Assembly (NCBI GenBank): GCA_035772735.1
Contig: JASDFA010000002.1
Span: forward strand, 1,054,001-1,118,000
Length of the DNA: 64,000 nucleotides
Direction of reading: 5' to 3'
Origin: Datura wrightii
Lineage: Eukaryota; Streptophyta; Magnoliopsida; Solanales; Solanaceae
The notes beneath the pieces were generated by a model, which made no database searches, was not told the origin of the DNA, and saw only the letters and a program-made list of their open reading frames with translations. Each line of letters starts with the position of its first letter. The stretch's first letter is position 1. The position numbers and the translations under genes are program-made. Of this stretch, positions 45,651 through 57,992 are shown piece after piece.

Positions 45651-48626
45651 TTTGATTTTTCGGTTCGGTTTCAGTTTTTTTTATAACATAATTCGATTTT
45701 CGGGTTTTTTTCGATTACGGTTCACCCATTTTTGGTTAAACCTGAATAACCGAATATATATTAAAATTATTTTATTTTATTTTTATAATAAATAATTAAA
45801 TTAAATAAAAATTAAAAACCCTAAACTAATCTACTACTGCTACTCTGCTAGTGCTAAATGCTAATCCTATGCCTTCCTCACTCCTCAGTTCCTCTGTTCG
45901 ATAGTCGATTATTCCAATTATCAAATTTCCAATCCTCTCTGCGTTGCCGCTGCGCCGCTGCCTCAGCCCTCGCCCCTTAGCCCCTCACTGCCTCGACGCG
46001 ACAACGCTGACGGTGCCTCCCTACTCACCAGTCGGCAGTCACCACTGAACAACCGTCGCCCGTCAGCCACGTCTCCTTTCCGTTGACCGTCCATCGCCGT
46101 TGGAACCCCCATTTTCCCAACTCCCCATCGATCGGCCATCGCTCCCCAGTCTCGTCTTCACTCTTCCGGTCATTGTCAACTCCACCATTCGACTCGAACC
46201 TCAAGTCCTCAACAGGTAAGTAACATTATCCCAATTCCCAACTAGACTCGACGACTTTGGAAGTCTCCCCAACGCCATCAGTCTTCAATCACCGATTCAC
46301 TGTTGGGCAGGAAAACCCTTTTTTTATGGGTTCTTATAAATTTATTTTGGGTATAATTTTTTTGTGTTCATCGATTACCCCCTCACCTTAACTCGTGTTT
46401 TTTCTATTGACATATCTAAAATTCACAGAATGTGAATGTTGATTTTATTTAAGAGTTTCATATTACTATTTGTGTATGCCTTTAGATTATTGTATAAAAG
46501 AAATCCTAATATTTTGATAAACTGACCTTATTATGCTCCAAAGATATTAAGTTTATACTTGTATATTATACCTCGCAATTGGCATGTTTCAGTTATTAAT
46601 CTTTAACATGCAGGTCCGCTCGAATGTGATGATTGGGCGAATGTGAGGAATGTGGTTAAGTTTCTTGAAAGATTCTGCGAGCTCACTGTAAATGTTTCAG
46701 GTTCACATTATGTTACTTCTAATGTTCATTTTGAGGATATATGTGAGCTTGATGCATAATTCAATGTGTGTTTAGCAAGTGAAGATCTTAATTTGAGTAA
46801 CATGGCTGAACGGATGAAACAAAAGTTTAAGAAATATTGGGGTTTTCCTGAAAAGATGAACAAAATGATTTTTATTGCTTCTGTGTTGGATCCTAGAAAT
46901 AAGTTTGTGTATGTTAGCTTTGCACTTGAAGAACTATTTGGGGAGGAAATAGGAAAGAAAGTAAATGAAGGAGTGCGTGATTATATGACTTCTTTGTTTG
47001 AAGTGTATATAAGACAATATTCAAAAGGATCTAATCAATCATCTCCATCTAGATCTACTTCATCTCAGGACACATCTGATACATCTAGTTCTGGCGCTTC
47101 TCTAAGTATGAAAACAAAAGTCTTGAGAACTAAGCTTTACTTGAAAAAACAAAAAGAAGATTGTGGAAGTGGAGGTGCTAAATTGGAGTTGGATAGATAC
47201 ATTAGTGAAGAACAAGAGCCTGATTATATTAGATTAGTGGAGGGTTAATTCTCCCAGGTTTCTTGTTCTATCAAAGTTAGCTCGTGATGTGTTGGCTATT
47301 CCAATTCAAGTGTGGCTTCAGAATGTGCATTTAATACTAGTGGTCGTATTCTTGATCCATTTAGAAGTTCATTGACTCTTAAATGTGTGCAATCTCTGGT
47401 TTGTGTCCAAGATTGGCTTAGACAAGAGACTAATCCTATTCGTGTTGAGGAAAGTTTGGAGTATCTTGAGAAACTTGAGCTTGGTAAGATTTTATATTTT
47501 TTAGTTGGTTGTTTAGACTTTTTAAGTTTTAATGCAATAATAAATTAATAGTATACTAATTTGTGTTTTATGACATATTTGATTAAATTATCTTTAGAGA
47601 TGGCAATAAATGGAAGAGAGTCTTGCATTATTGATGTATGATTGCAATTTGCAATTTGCTACTAGTGCGGTGCCTACTAGTGACCGGTGAGTTGAATTAT
47701 TGGCTACTTTATTTATTTGGTCATTGTCATTTACTCAGTTGTCTCATACTGTCTCATAATCTCATTGTCATTGATAATATTTTTTTGTAATATTATTTTT
47801 TTATCTTAAAAATTATATTCTAATTTTTTATTTTATCTTACTATTTATTAGGCTCAACGTTCAACGGTTCAAGTTCAATCACGAAGAAGCATGTTGAGAA
47901 GTGTCTTGAGCGTAATCTCAATGTTATTCGTATTTAATATTATGGAGTGGTTGAATGAATTTGGTGTATTTTTTTGTGATTTTAACTTTGAAGTCCCAAG
48001 CAGTTTGTGACTTTGTGTGTACCATACCAGTGTGTGTGCTGGGTGCTGGCACTATTGAAGTGCTGAATGTTGATTATGATTTTTGTCATTTTGTGTGTGT
48101 ATTGAAATTTTAAATTTGTATGCTTCGTGTTTGTGTGGGTTTGGAAATACCCAGGTGTCCATCGACCATCAAGTGATGCTTTATGTCTCTGTTTGTTTGG
48201 GTTGTCAACTTGTCAATTGTCATTGAGAATTTGAGATGGTAAGTTATGCCATTTTGAAGTGTAGGCGGTAGGCACTCGAATTATATAATTTTAATTTTTA
48301 TTATAAATTTATAATTGATATTAATAAAAGGAAGATTCACAATCACAATAGTTAAAACTTAAAAGTAGATCATTTTGAATTAAAAAACTTGAAATAATTT
48401 ATATTTTATTTAAAATGCAGCTCATTTTACAATCAGAGAAAAGTCCATCGACCAAGCCCCAAAAAAGCGAATAACTGAAATAAATAAACCGAACTGAATT
48501 AAAAAAAATTGAAGCGAGCTGAATTAAAACGGTTCGGTGTTTGGTGTTCCTTATTCATAACTGAAAATCGAAAAAATCAAACCGAAATATAAAAAAATCG
48601 AACGAAACACCGAATGCCCACCCCTA
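45651..48626 (+). mobile_element. hAT element copy 3 with decayed transposase
   Basis: The left end lacks the outermost bases and begins in TTTTTCGGTTCGG-type subterminal DNA. The right end is CGAATGCCCACCCCTA, the complement of the left terminus of copy 2, followed by GATGTCAT. The 5' portion duplicates copy 1. The interior carries a hAT transposase remnant. It is bordered on the right by the original upstream flank of the helicase gene. Confidence 0.8.
46613..47560 (+). pseudogene. hAT transposase C-terminal remnant (RICESLEEPER-like)
   Basis: Reads VVKFLERFCELTVNVSGSHY, FEDICELDA, then NMAERMKQKFKKYWGF, FIASVLDPRNKFVYVSFAL, and the dimerisation region SSVASECAFNTSGRILDPFR. An in-frame TAA sits at 46757-46759 and a frameshift near 47250-47310. 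The N-terminal BED zinc finger and the first part of the RNase H-like fold are absent. It cannot encode an active transposase. Confidence 0.9.
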
Positions 48627-48820
48627 GATGTCATTGGGTGATTTTGTGAGACTTGTTCCTGTATGGTAGTTGACATGTTTGTTGACTCAACATGTTTCCA
48701 TAATTAAATATTAGACTCGAATATGAATACAAGAATCCTCTTAAATTTGTATCACCCCTGATACTAAGATTGCCATAGATCTTCTTAGATCATGTCCTCA
48801 CAAGTATTTTCCATAAAACA

Positions 48821-48934
48821 CCATCGATTCTGTCTTGTGAAGGCAGGTTGCGCGCTTATAATTTTTGTATGTCACTGCCACCATCGATTCTGTCTCGTGA
48901 AGGCAGGTTGCGCGCTTATAATTTTTGTATGTCA
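48821..48934. repeat. 60-bp tandem duplication
   Basis: Two adjacent copies, 48821-48880 and 48881-48934, start CCATCGATTCTGTCT and contain GGCAGGTTGCGCGCTTATAA. They are nearly identical, so the duplication is recent. The region 48635-50100 otherwise shows no gene. Confidence 0.9.
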
Positions 48935-50108
48935 ACCCACTGCCAACATATGGGCAATTTCATAGAAATACTTGGCTCATTTAGCATAATCCTACATTAT
49001 ATAGTTGACAATCCACAATCGCTTGAAAAATTCAAAACAATTCAAATATGACACCTAAACAAAGTTAAGATGAAATTGACAAGGCTCAATAGCCTAACCA
49101 CCTGCCATGTGCATTACATGTGTTTTGCAATTACCATCTGCATTGGCCAGCCATAGCCTAATTTTGTGCATCATTATTGGGCATTTCTCCCTCTCAATGA
49201 CCTTTATCTATGTCAATGCCAACGGCGCCGGCACATGTTTTACCTTATCTTGGCATCAATATTTCGTGCCTTATTGCTTTAATCTTGCTAATCTTTTGCC
49301 CAATGTCTTGTCTAGATTATCAATGGCGCGCTTTCATGAGCACTATTTTGCCCACACCTTGTCAAGTTCTCACCAAACTGTCTTGCCATACTTAAGTCCG
49401 TGACCTTCATTTGCTACTCTGGCGTCATGCCTTTGATGTTATTGCGTACACCTTAGCTATGATAATACATTGTTGCCAAATTGTCTCTTTGCAGGTTGAT
49501 TGTGCCTTGCATATGCGTATGACAAAATAATATTATCCATAATCTTACCACTATTGTACCCTATCCAAACCAACTAATCAGGGAGCTAATAGAAAACTAT
49601 TATATATCTAATGTCTGTAAAAATAGTTAGGATTGCAATAATACGTGAAAGACGCGGATCCTACACTAAACTCATTCTCTTTCTATTGTTTTTCTTCTTC
49701 CTAACTTCTCATTATAGGAATAGTAATACTCCAACTATCAACTTTTAATTAATTTACAATCTTTTTCTCAGAATTAAGTTTACAATTTTATCACTACAAA
49801 AATATAAACTTTGCTTTACTAAAATTCAAATCTAGCAAGAGCATTTTAATCCATTATCTCATGAATTCACACTTTGTAACTACAAATAACTTTGCATTTT
49901 TTCTCAAAAATTGTGAAGTTAAATGTCAAGAATAACAATCTCACAAATTAAATTAAGAGAAAATATTTTTTTATGTCTTTTTTTTAGAAATAAAAGTACT
50001 ATGATTCTTTCGTATGTCTTTTAAATATTATAAATTATAAATTAAAGATATAAATTTTATTTAAAAAAATAAAAAAAATATGTTCAATTCAGAGTTAAAT
50101 AATATTTT

Positions 50109-50145
50109 ATCGCGTCCGTACATAGCGCGGACTTTTTACATCTAA
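50109..50145 (+). mobile_element. Candidate Helitron 3' end
   Basis: GTCCG...CGGAC can pair as a small GC hairpin inside AT-rich DNA. It is followed after about nine bases by CTAA and then T, the CTRR|T layout of Helitron 3' ends. No 5' TC end or Rep/helicase frame was identified. Confidence 0.35.
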
Positions 50146-50339
50146 TTTTAGTATAAGAGTAACACTTCTATATTATCAGCATGCTTAATTTTTTTTTAAA
50201 AAGGAAATAGAAAGAAATTAAAATTATAAATATGAAAAGGGTATATGTGTTTTGATTTTCTAGATTGATTGCAAATTTGTATGTCATGGGACTATTTTCA
50301 TAGTAATAATATATAATATTAGAAAAGTCTATAATTCTT

Positions 50340-50920
50340 GTTATTTCAGACACACAAGTTATAAATCGTACTTCAAACATTCAAGTTATAAATTGCACTT
50401 TAAAAGCTCGAAGTCATAAATCGTTCTTTCTAAATCCGAGCTATAAAAGTGGGTTCACTTGAATTATATTATGTATAAATGATTTTTATATTTCATAGAG
50501 ATCTTGATCCTTTATTTATAGTTCTTGCATTAATCAAACTGAAATTAGGTATAACTATATCACAAGCTCATATTTCTACGACTTTAATCTGAATTTACTT
50601 GAATGATTCTATAAATCTTCATCAAAATGTTTATTTTTAGTCGCACCTCAAAAACTCAAGTTATGAAATATATTTCAAAAACACTAGTTATAAAATATTT
50701 TTTTCTCATGTAACTAGCCATGTTGAGTGACAACCTTCCAATTATTATATTCTCGAAACACGATTTATGATCTACTTTTATGAAAAGCGATCTCATTTTA
50801 AAAAATGGAGTGATATTATAAGTCCAATTTCCAAAGTGTGATTTATAACTTGAATTTTTAAAGTGTGATTATAGTTTGGATGTATGAGGTGTGATTCATA
50901 GATGACGTTTTTGTATAGCG
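50340..50920. repeat. Degenerate short tandem repeat
   Basis: Many imperfect copies of a roughly 30-base word (AAGTTATAAATCG.ACTT followed by A-rich DNA) recur in both clear and mutated form. Non-coding. Confidence 0.5.
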
Positions 50921-51083
50921 ACTTATAATACGTACTTCTGAAATAAGTTAGATATCTCTTCTTCAATTTTTAATGATTTTGAAATCATTTCAATTGTAAC
51001 AATCACAATAATTTATAAGAATTCAAAAACTTTAAATTTTCAATGTTGAATGTTTGATGTACAAACTTTTCAAACATTCTTTG

Positions 51084-51088
<5 letters not shown>

Positions 51089-51122
<34 letters not shown>
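51089..51122. repeat. (TA)n microsatellite
   Basis: About 17 uninterrupted TA units. Confidence 0.95.
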
Positions 51123-51127
<5 letters not shown>

Positions 51128-51799
51128 AAAACTCCATGTCATTCAGTCAAACATCATTATATAAAATGGGATGAGAAATCAATAGTTGATTTATACTATA
51201 AATAAGTATACTTTTAAAGTATTGATTTCAAGGAGAGGTTTCAACTATACTTGACTGAAAAATTAGCCAATCTATTCTCTTGGTCTCCCCCCTGTAACTT
51301 GATAAATCATAAGAGAAGAAAAAAATCGTTGCATAGAAAGTCGTACTTACTATCTCCTCCATCTAAGTTATGTAAGAGGAAAATATCGAAAAGCCGATCA
51401 AACTCCTCATCGAAAGATTCATTCGGGCTCCAGGTCCGGTCGAAGCCTGGCCCATGACTCACAATTTAGCCTATGAATCTTCGCTCCGAAATCGAATTTT
51501 GGCGCAGAAAAAATCTTTAAACAATATCTCATTATTTAAGAAACTATCTTTCTATATAACTTAAATTTTAGCTTAACATTAAAGATCTACTTCTAACTTC
51601 TTCTTTTTCTTTTCCCAGTGCTCCTTCTAACATTAGCATCTCCAGTTTGTTTTAGTTTGTCATTGAAGTCATCTGTTTTTAAATAGTTCTCTTAGTTGCT
51701 AATGTCACATTTCTTGGTATAGCTTCTTGTTTGATTGGTGAATTAAAAGATGGAGTAAAAATATAAGACTATACCTGTTATTTCTATTGCCGCTTCTTG

Positions 51800-51960
51800 A
51801 ATCGACATAACTCGAATTCCATTGAAGGAGTTTCAGAGCTCAATGTTTTGTAGCAGTGAGACTTCAACATCACTAAAGAAGGTTTAGAGCTCAAATTTTT
51901 GTTGCAAGGAGACTCGAACTCAATTGAAAGAGTTTCGAAACTCAAATTCAAAATCATTTT
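51800..51960. repeat. Degenerate tandem repeat of about 55 bp
   Basis: Three imperfect units contain (A)GAGCTCAA and GA(A/G)ACTC(G/C)AA words. Non-coding. Confidence 0.45.
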
Positions 51961-52116
51961 TCTTATCAAAGATGAACCTATTATTTTTGAGTCAAAGATT
52001 TACTACAATGTAAATTATAAACTATATTTTTTATAATGTAAATTCGGGAATTGTATTTTTTTTCGAAATTATCTCTATTTAATTTCTAGGCTCCAATTAT
52101 TGCTTTTACCAAATTA

Positions 52117-52368
52117 CTCCTTCCATTTCATTTTAATTGTTAGAGTAAAATTTGCACACTCATTAATAAAAATTAATAGGGATGATAATTTGACTAATAT
52201 GACCTTATTAATTTTTTTAAAAAACATACCATAATAATTCTTTTTATATTTTAGAATAACTTTAAGGATTAGGGATGTAACCAGAAAAAATATGACCAAT
52301 TATCTTTTGAATTTTGAAATTATCAAGTATTTTTAATATACGTAGCAATTAAAGTGGAACGAACGGAG
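52117..52368. mobile_element. Complete Stowaway MITE
   Basis: Left terminus CTCCTTCCATTTCATTTTAA and right terminus TTAAAGTGGAACGAACGGAG are inverted repeats, flanked on each side by TA (52115-52116 and 52369-52370). The 252-bp AT-rich body has no gene. It lies about 1.1 kb upstream of the bZIP start. Confidence 0.85.
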
Positions 52369-53300
52369 TAATTAGCAAGTTTGTTTCGGCAGAGACAAAA
52401 AGTTTTAATCTTCCAAACAAGGGAATCGTGCTTCTAATATATTCCCCCCTCTTTTTTTTTTCCACATAAATCTAGTGAATTCTATTTTATACTTTATATG
52501 TGCATTAAACAATTGATAATGTCAAGGTTAAACTATTAAAAGTGTGATTATATGAATGTTTAATATTTAATTTCCAACCCACTCAAAGATAAATTTTATT
52601 GTTCGAATTATGATGCACGTAAACTTCATGATCTTTTTACAAAACTAAGACTACATTGGATTGGAGTACCTAGTAATTGCTGAATGGTTTCCAAGTTTTA
52701 GTTTTTTTGGCTGTGTCTGACCCAAACAGAGGACAAAAGAGGTTGCATGTTTAGCTCTCAGGTGTAACAGAAGCTCTAATAAAGCTGTTCATAAAAAAAG
52801 ACAGAAACTTTACAAGAAAAAGGGGGTCAGTGGTACATTGTACCAGTCTAGTGTAGTAGATAAAACCAAAGGCTGATTTTTCTATTTTTTCTCTGGTAAT
52901 GGATTTTCATACATAGAATTTTGGGTCTACTTTTATATTCAATATTAATATTAATTAATACTACTCTCTGTATCTTTCTGCTTTCTCCTGAGATTGAGTT
53001 TCAGTTTCTGGGTTTTTGTTCTCTTATGGGGAATTTTGCTGCATGCAAGCTAATGGATTCTGACTGATTCTTCCATTTCTCAGTTTTACTGGTATGATGT
53101 TCTCCACCATTTTTCTTGGACTTGATCTGTTTTCTGTTTTCTCCCTTTTTATATGTTGCCATTTCCAAAACCTATCCCTCTGAAATCTCTGTTGCATGCC
53201 TTTTATGATTGGGAGTGAGTGATCAATGGTTTTGATTCTTTTTTATTTTTTTCTGAGCGGGGTTCTCGTGGAACAAATGTCCTCCGTTTGTGAATCAGTG

Positions 53301-53480
53301 GGCTTTGCGCATTTCAGGATTAGGACTTTACTTCTTTTGTGTAGTGAATAAAGGGGTTTGAAATTGATTTATAGATTCGGCTGATTCGCAGGGCTTTGCA
53401 GATTTCAAGATTAGGACTTACATTTTTGGTGCGGTGAATTAAGGGTTTGGAGCTGATATCTGTATTGGTTGATTGATCAG
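53301..53480 (+). repeat. 90-bp tandem duplication in the bZIP leader
   Basis: Both units start GGGCTTTGC(G/A)(C/G)ATTTCA(G/A)GATTAGGACTT and contain GTGAATTAAGGG-type sequence, at 53301-53390 and 53391-53480. It ends 20 bases before the bZIP ATG. Confidence 0.75.
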
Positions 53481-53500
53481 TAGTTGGTGAATGGTAACTC

Positions 53501-56500
53501 ATGGGATCTCAAGGGGGAGGTGGTGTTGTAAAAGAAGCAAAACCAAATGATTTGGCTGGGCAAGGATCACTGTACAGCCTCACTCTTGATGAAGTTCGGA
53601 ATCAATTGGGGAATTGTGGGAAACCACTCAATAGGATGAATCTCGATGAGTTTGTTAAAACTGTATGGACAATTGAGGCTAATCAAGAATTGGGGGAAAA
53701 TGATTATGGTGCAGTGCAGCATGGGACTTCTCCGCATCGTCAATCGAGCATTACAATGTCCAGGGATCTCAGCAAGAAGACTGTTGATGAGGTGTGGCAA
53801 GATATTCAGCAGGGGGTAAAAATAGATAGTGTTGATAAGAGAAGCCAGGAGAGGCAACTTACTTTAGGTGAGATAACTCTGGAGGATTTCTTGGTCAAGG
53901 CTGGAGTGATTGCAGAGTCGACCCAAGGCAAGAGAATTTCAGGTTTAGTTTCAGGGGTTGATTCAATGTCATTGACACAGCAAGCTGAGTGGCCACATTA
54001 TCAAATCCCCATAATGCAGCAGGTACCGGAACAGCAGCAGAATATACTACCAGGTTTTATTTCAGGTCATCCAATTCAACAGCCTTTACCTGTTGTTGCT
54101 AACCCAATTATGGATGCAACTTATCCTGAAACTCAGGTGACAATGTCTCCAGCACATATAATGGGAACATTATCAGACACACAAACATCTGGAAGAAAGC
54201 GAGTTGCTCCACGTGATGTGATTGAAAATAGTGTAGAAAGGAGGCAGAAGAGGATGATTAAAAATAGGGAATCCGCAGCTCGGTCACGAGCAAGAAAGCA
54301 GGTGCTTTTACTTATTTTGCATTTCTTTTAGTATATATTTATCATCTCTGCGCTGGTGAAATTTTACTCTTCTGACAGGCTTACACCCATGAACTAGAGA
54401 ACAAGGTTTCACGGCTTGAAGAGGAGAATGAAAGACTTAAGAGACAGAAGGTAGGATCTGCAAATCAAAATAATTCATGCATAAATTCAGCACTCATTTG
54501 CATTTCTTCTAGTGATTTTTGAGGCATGTCATAATCACATCCTTAATGTTATTAGCATGACTTGCAGTGGCAATGTGCACTAAATAAGGCACATTAACAC
54601 ATGAGAAAACATATGGGTGAAAATTGTCAGCGCGAATCATTTTCTTCAAACAGTTACACATTCTCTTTAATTCCATGGTTGTTTGTGATAATCAATATTT
54701 CTGTGTAAGAAACTCTCGCTGAATCTGGTCTATCAATCTTTTGTATGCTGTGACGCGCTTACTTCTTTAAGTTCATTGGCTAAATCTTTAATTGGACATG
54801 ATATGTTCCTTCACAATGTAAGTTGTAAGAAAATGTGATGAATCATTTATGCGATCAGAAGGAACAGTTGGTGATTCATGCCTTCTTCTTTTGTTTCTTT
54901 TTTTCCTGAAGATGATTAATCAATCAGTAGAGCGTTTATACTAACAAGTGATTTGTTGTTTCGTGATGAAAGTATGTCAAAGTTATTGTCGGTGTGAGCA
55001 AAGGTCTTCATTAAATTTATACTAAATGTTTCGTTATCTAATCATTTTATTGAATTGACCATTAGCTATTTGAAATGATAGGAAGGTCACTGAGAACTAG
55101 AGAAGAAGTGTAGAGGGTCTTTAACCGTCTTGACTGTACTCTCTGATCATAATTTCCCGCATGAATACTCTTTTCTTCTCTGTAATACAAATGGTTTTCT
55201 CCTTCCTTTTTTCTGTTTCATTTTTCTGCTGTCCATGAGGCTTTAAGCTACTTTCCTGTTTAATAAGATATCTAATGAGTCGGGAGAATCAGAAAGTAAA
55301 AACACCTATAGATGCACATGGACAGGTGACTCCTAGTAGTTCTGTAACTGCAAGATTGATGTTTCTCTATGCAAGTATTGACTAGGAAAAGCACTATTGG
55401 CTGCAAAGATCCAGAAGGTTCTAGCTTTTTGCAGCGAAAATATCCAGCTACACTTATCTATCAAAAAAAGAAAAAAGAAAAAAAAGAAATATATATTCAG
55501 CTACACTCTTAAGGATATGGTTCTAGATTGCAGTTATTGTTAGTTCCTAACTATCCAGCTGTTTAAATCCTTGCTTCATTGCCCTTTTCACAGAGATCTT
55601 TTTATTGCATATTCTGGATAATGATACTGCATATGTTCAACGAAGATGAGGAAACATCACTTAAAAGGAATTAGGGGCACAAGTTGTGGGAGGGAGGGCT
55701 AGCAGGGACCTCAGTTCTTTTTAGTTTTTTAGTGCTTTCCCATCAAGGGCATCAACATTTGGTTGGCCTCATAAGTAGAAGGGTGTGTTAAAATTTTTCC
55801 CTTTGGAGTTCAATGTCAACCCATTGGTTTAAAGAGGCCAACTGATGAGGTTGGTGACTCCTGAGCTGTAGTTGTAAAGACTGAAGAACTACAAGCACTT
55901 AACTTCTTCTCTTGTCTAATCCTTCAGGGAAGAAGTCCTAGACTTTACCTCATCTTCCACCTGAAGTGAATTTTGTGCTTCTTTTAGACAGAAATGTCAC
56001 ACGACCCTTCTTTACGTGGGCTATCCATCTCTTGCAGCTTGCTGCACTTCAAATATATATCTGTATTATGGGTAAAGTTGAAAACGTTGAAACTTATAAA
56101 TAATTATGAGGATCATCCGAACAAATAACTTTGTGATTCTCATTTTATGGTTTGCATTGTTTCCTTGTATATTATTGGGATACAGATTCACAAAAGAGAA
56201 AATAAACCACCACAGGAAGAATAAGGATTTACCTTATGACTCTCTGCTCAATGTACTTGTGCTTTTGGTTTGGCTATAGGAATTCCTAACCAAATTGAAC
56301 TAGCCCCATACAGTGAAATGACAGTCAAATGCTCAGTAACTGGCAGAAAGTTAATAGGTGGCTTTTCCAGATGCATGTAATGCCAAATAAGAAATGCTTT
56401 AGATGTTTGAAATGGAATGCTTGGTCACTGAGAGACTCATTATTAGTTTCATACACTTGTTAGATGTGTAGGTAAGACATATGCTTGTCCATGCCAAACT

Positions 56501-56796
56501 TTTATTTTCTGTGTTAATTTGGATTGTGCTTCAAATGCTTTTGAAGAAGTCATAAGCTCCTGACATGGCAAACCTCAATGTCATTACCTCAAATAGCAAA
56601 AATGTCATTACTTCAATGTCTCTTGACAATTTTCAGTAGTTGCCTCCCTTCAGTTCCTATGAGGGTCAGCATTCTCATTCACGAGTTAAACCTGATTAAA
56701 TGGTTTTATCTGCAGGAGATCGAGAATATTTTACCAAGTGTTCCACCTCCAGAGCCTAAGTATCAGCTCCGCAGAACAAGTTCAGGCCCTCTCTGA
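53501..56796 (+). CDS. Group A bZIP transcription factor (ABI5/AREB-like, DPBF3 type)
   Basis: Three exons, 53501-54301, 54379-54450 and 56716-56796, give 317 residues. This class binds ABA-responsive elements (ACGTGGC) in the nucleus. Conserved N-terminal phosphorylation blocks are seen: QGSLYSLTLDEVRNQLG (about 22-38) and KTVDEVWQDIQQG (about 92-104), then LTLGEITLEDFLVKAGV (about 120-136). The basic region is RRQKRMIKNRESAARSRARKQ (about 247-267). A short leucine zipper follows (AYTHELENKVSRLEEENERLK), with ENILPSVPPPEPKYQLRR next and the C-terminal RTSSGPL. SnRK2 and CDPK kinases act on such RxxS/T sites in this family. Intron 2 is long (2.26 kb). The start at 53501 precedes all conserved blocks. 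Confidence 0.96.
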
Positions 56797-57992
56797 GATA
56801 TAACTTCATGTATATGAATGGTGTTTTTAAATGTCATTGAAGATTTCACCAGCTAGTAGCGCTTCTTTTTCAACATCCTTGTTCAGGAGAATGCCTTGGT
56901 AACTTCTTCGAGTGATTCCCAGTTGATGTCTACTCCCCTTGATATGTACTGTGCCTCTGTATGTAACGTTAATAGATTGGAAATTGAGAATATGGTTTTG
57001 GTAGTTCTTTTTACAGTTAACAATGTGTCTAGAAAATGAAGACATATATAGTTTAGGGTCGTCATTTAGTAGATACAGAGGCCACAAAAACAGCCTGGAC
57101 TCGGTTTCTGTAGAAGAATCAAGTGACTCAGTTTCTTCTTTCTCCATTTCTTCCTTCTGTGATTTGGATTGCTTTTGCTTCATTTAACTGAAAGTGGTCG
57201 AATATGAGCTGCATTGTTGGATCAAACATTGGATAATTTAAGCATGTCTCAAACTCTGAGATTCTAAAAATGTTCCCCTATTAGTGCATATTGCTTGACT
57301 CGTCAATACTACAATCTGCATATTGCTCGACTCGTCATGCTTTGAATTGCTACAAATTGTGCCACTTTTGTTGTTGTTCTTCTTCCTTTCAAGAGGTTAA
57401 TCATAAATTGTTTGCTTTCATTTGAAAGCAAAAAGTAGTTTACATTACAAAAGCACACTTTATAATTATTTTCTTACTATTTAACCCGTTTGCAAGATCA
57501 TTCTTATACAGTTCCTTTGTCCCATTATATTCAACAAGTTGGATTAATCTTTCATCTTACATATACCTTCCTTTCAGCATATAACACAAAATGAATATAA
57601 TTTATGAAATATTAGTCAAAGTTAGGGGACAAGGCTTTCAAATGAAGTACGCAAATGCATAAATTGCAACTACTACAAAGGGCAAAATCTTTGAACATTC
57701 ACATTTGCTAGATTTCAAGAGCTTAAAAATTGCTTTCATACATGCAAGTTGTATCCTGCAGATATATAGCTGAGCTCACATCTTTTTGTCATAAAACCCA
57801 AAAAGTAAAAAAGAATAAAAGAAGGCCAATGAATAGAAGCTATTCTATATGTACATTGTTTCCTAATCTACACTAGCTAAACTAATTCACACCCTTTAAA
57901 ACCCTCATCTGCAAGTCAAGGACCAGCTCGATGCAGACGCATTAGACTTTCAGCTACCTTATTGGAACAACCATTCATATAACAATGGAAAC
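56797..57992. other. Spacer between convergent genes
   Basis: Holds the 3' flanks of the bZIP gene (plus) and the cupin gene (minus). A minus-strand open frame of 118 codons (57183-56827) has no recognised domain and is not called. Confidence 0.4.

Noticed and set aside
50340..50920. Regular short repeats considered as a CRISPR array
   Set aside because: The repeats are degenerate and AT-rich, spacing is irregular, and this is a plant nuclear genome.
56827..57183. Minus-strand open frame of 118 codons (MKQKQSKSQ...)
   Set aside because: It lies over the bZIP 3' flank, has no recognisable domain and shows a sharp change from charged to random composition. Probably chance.
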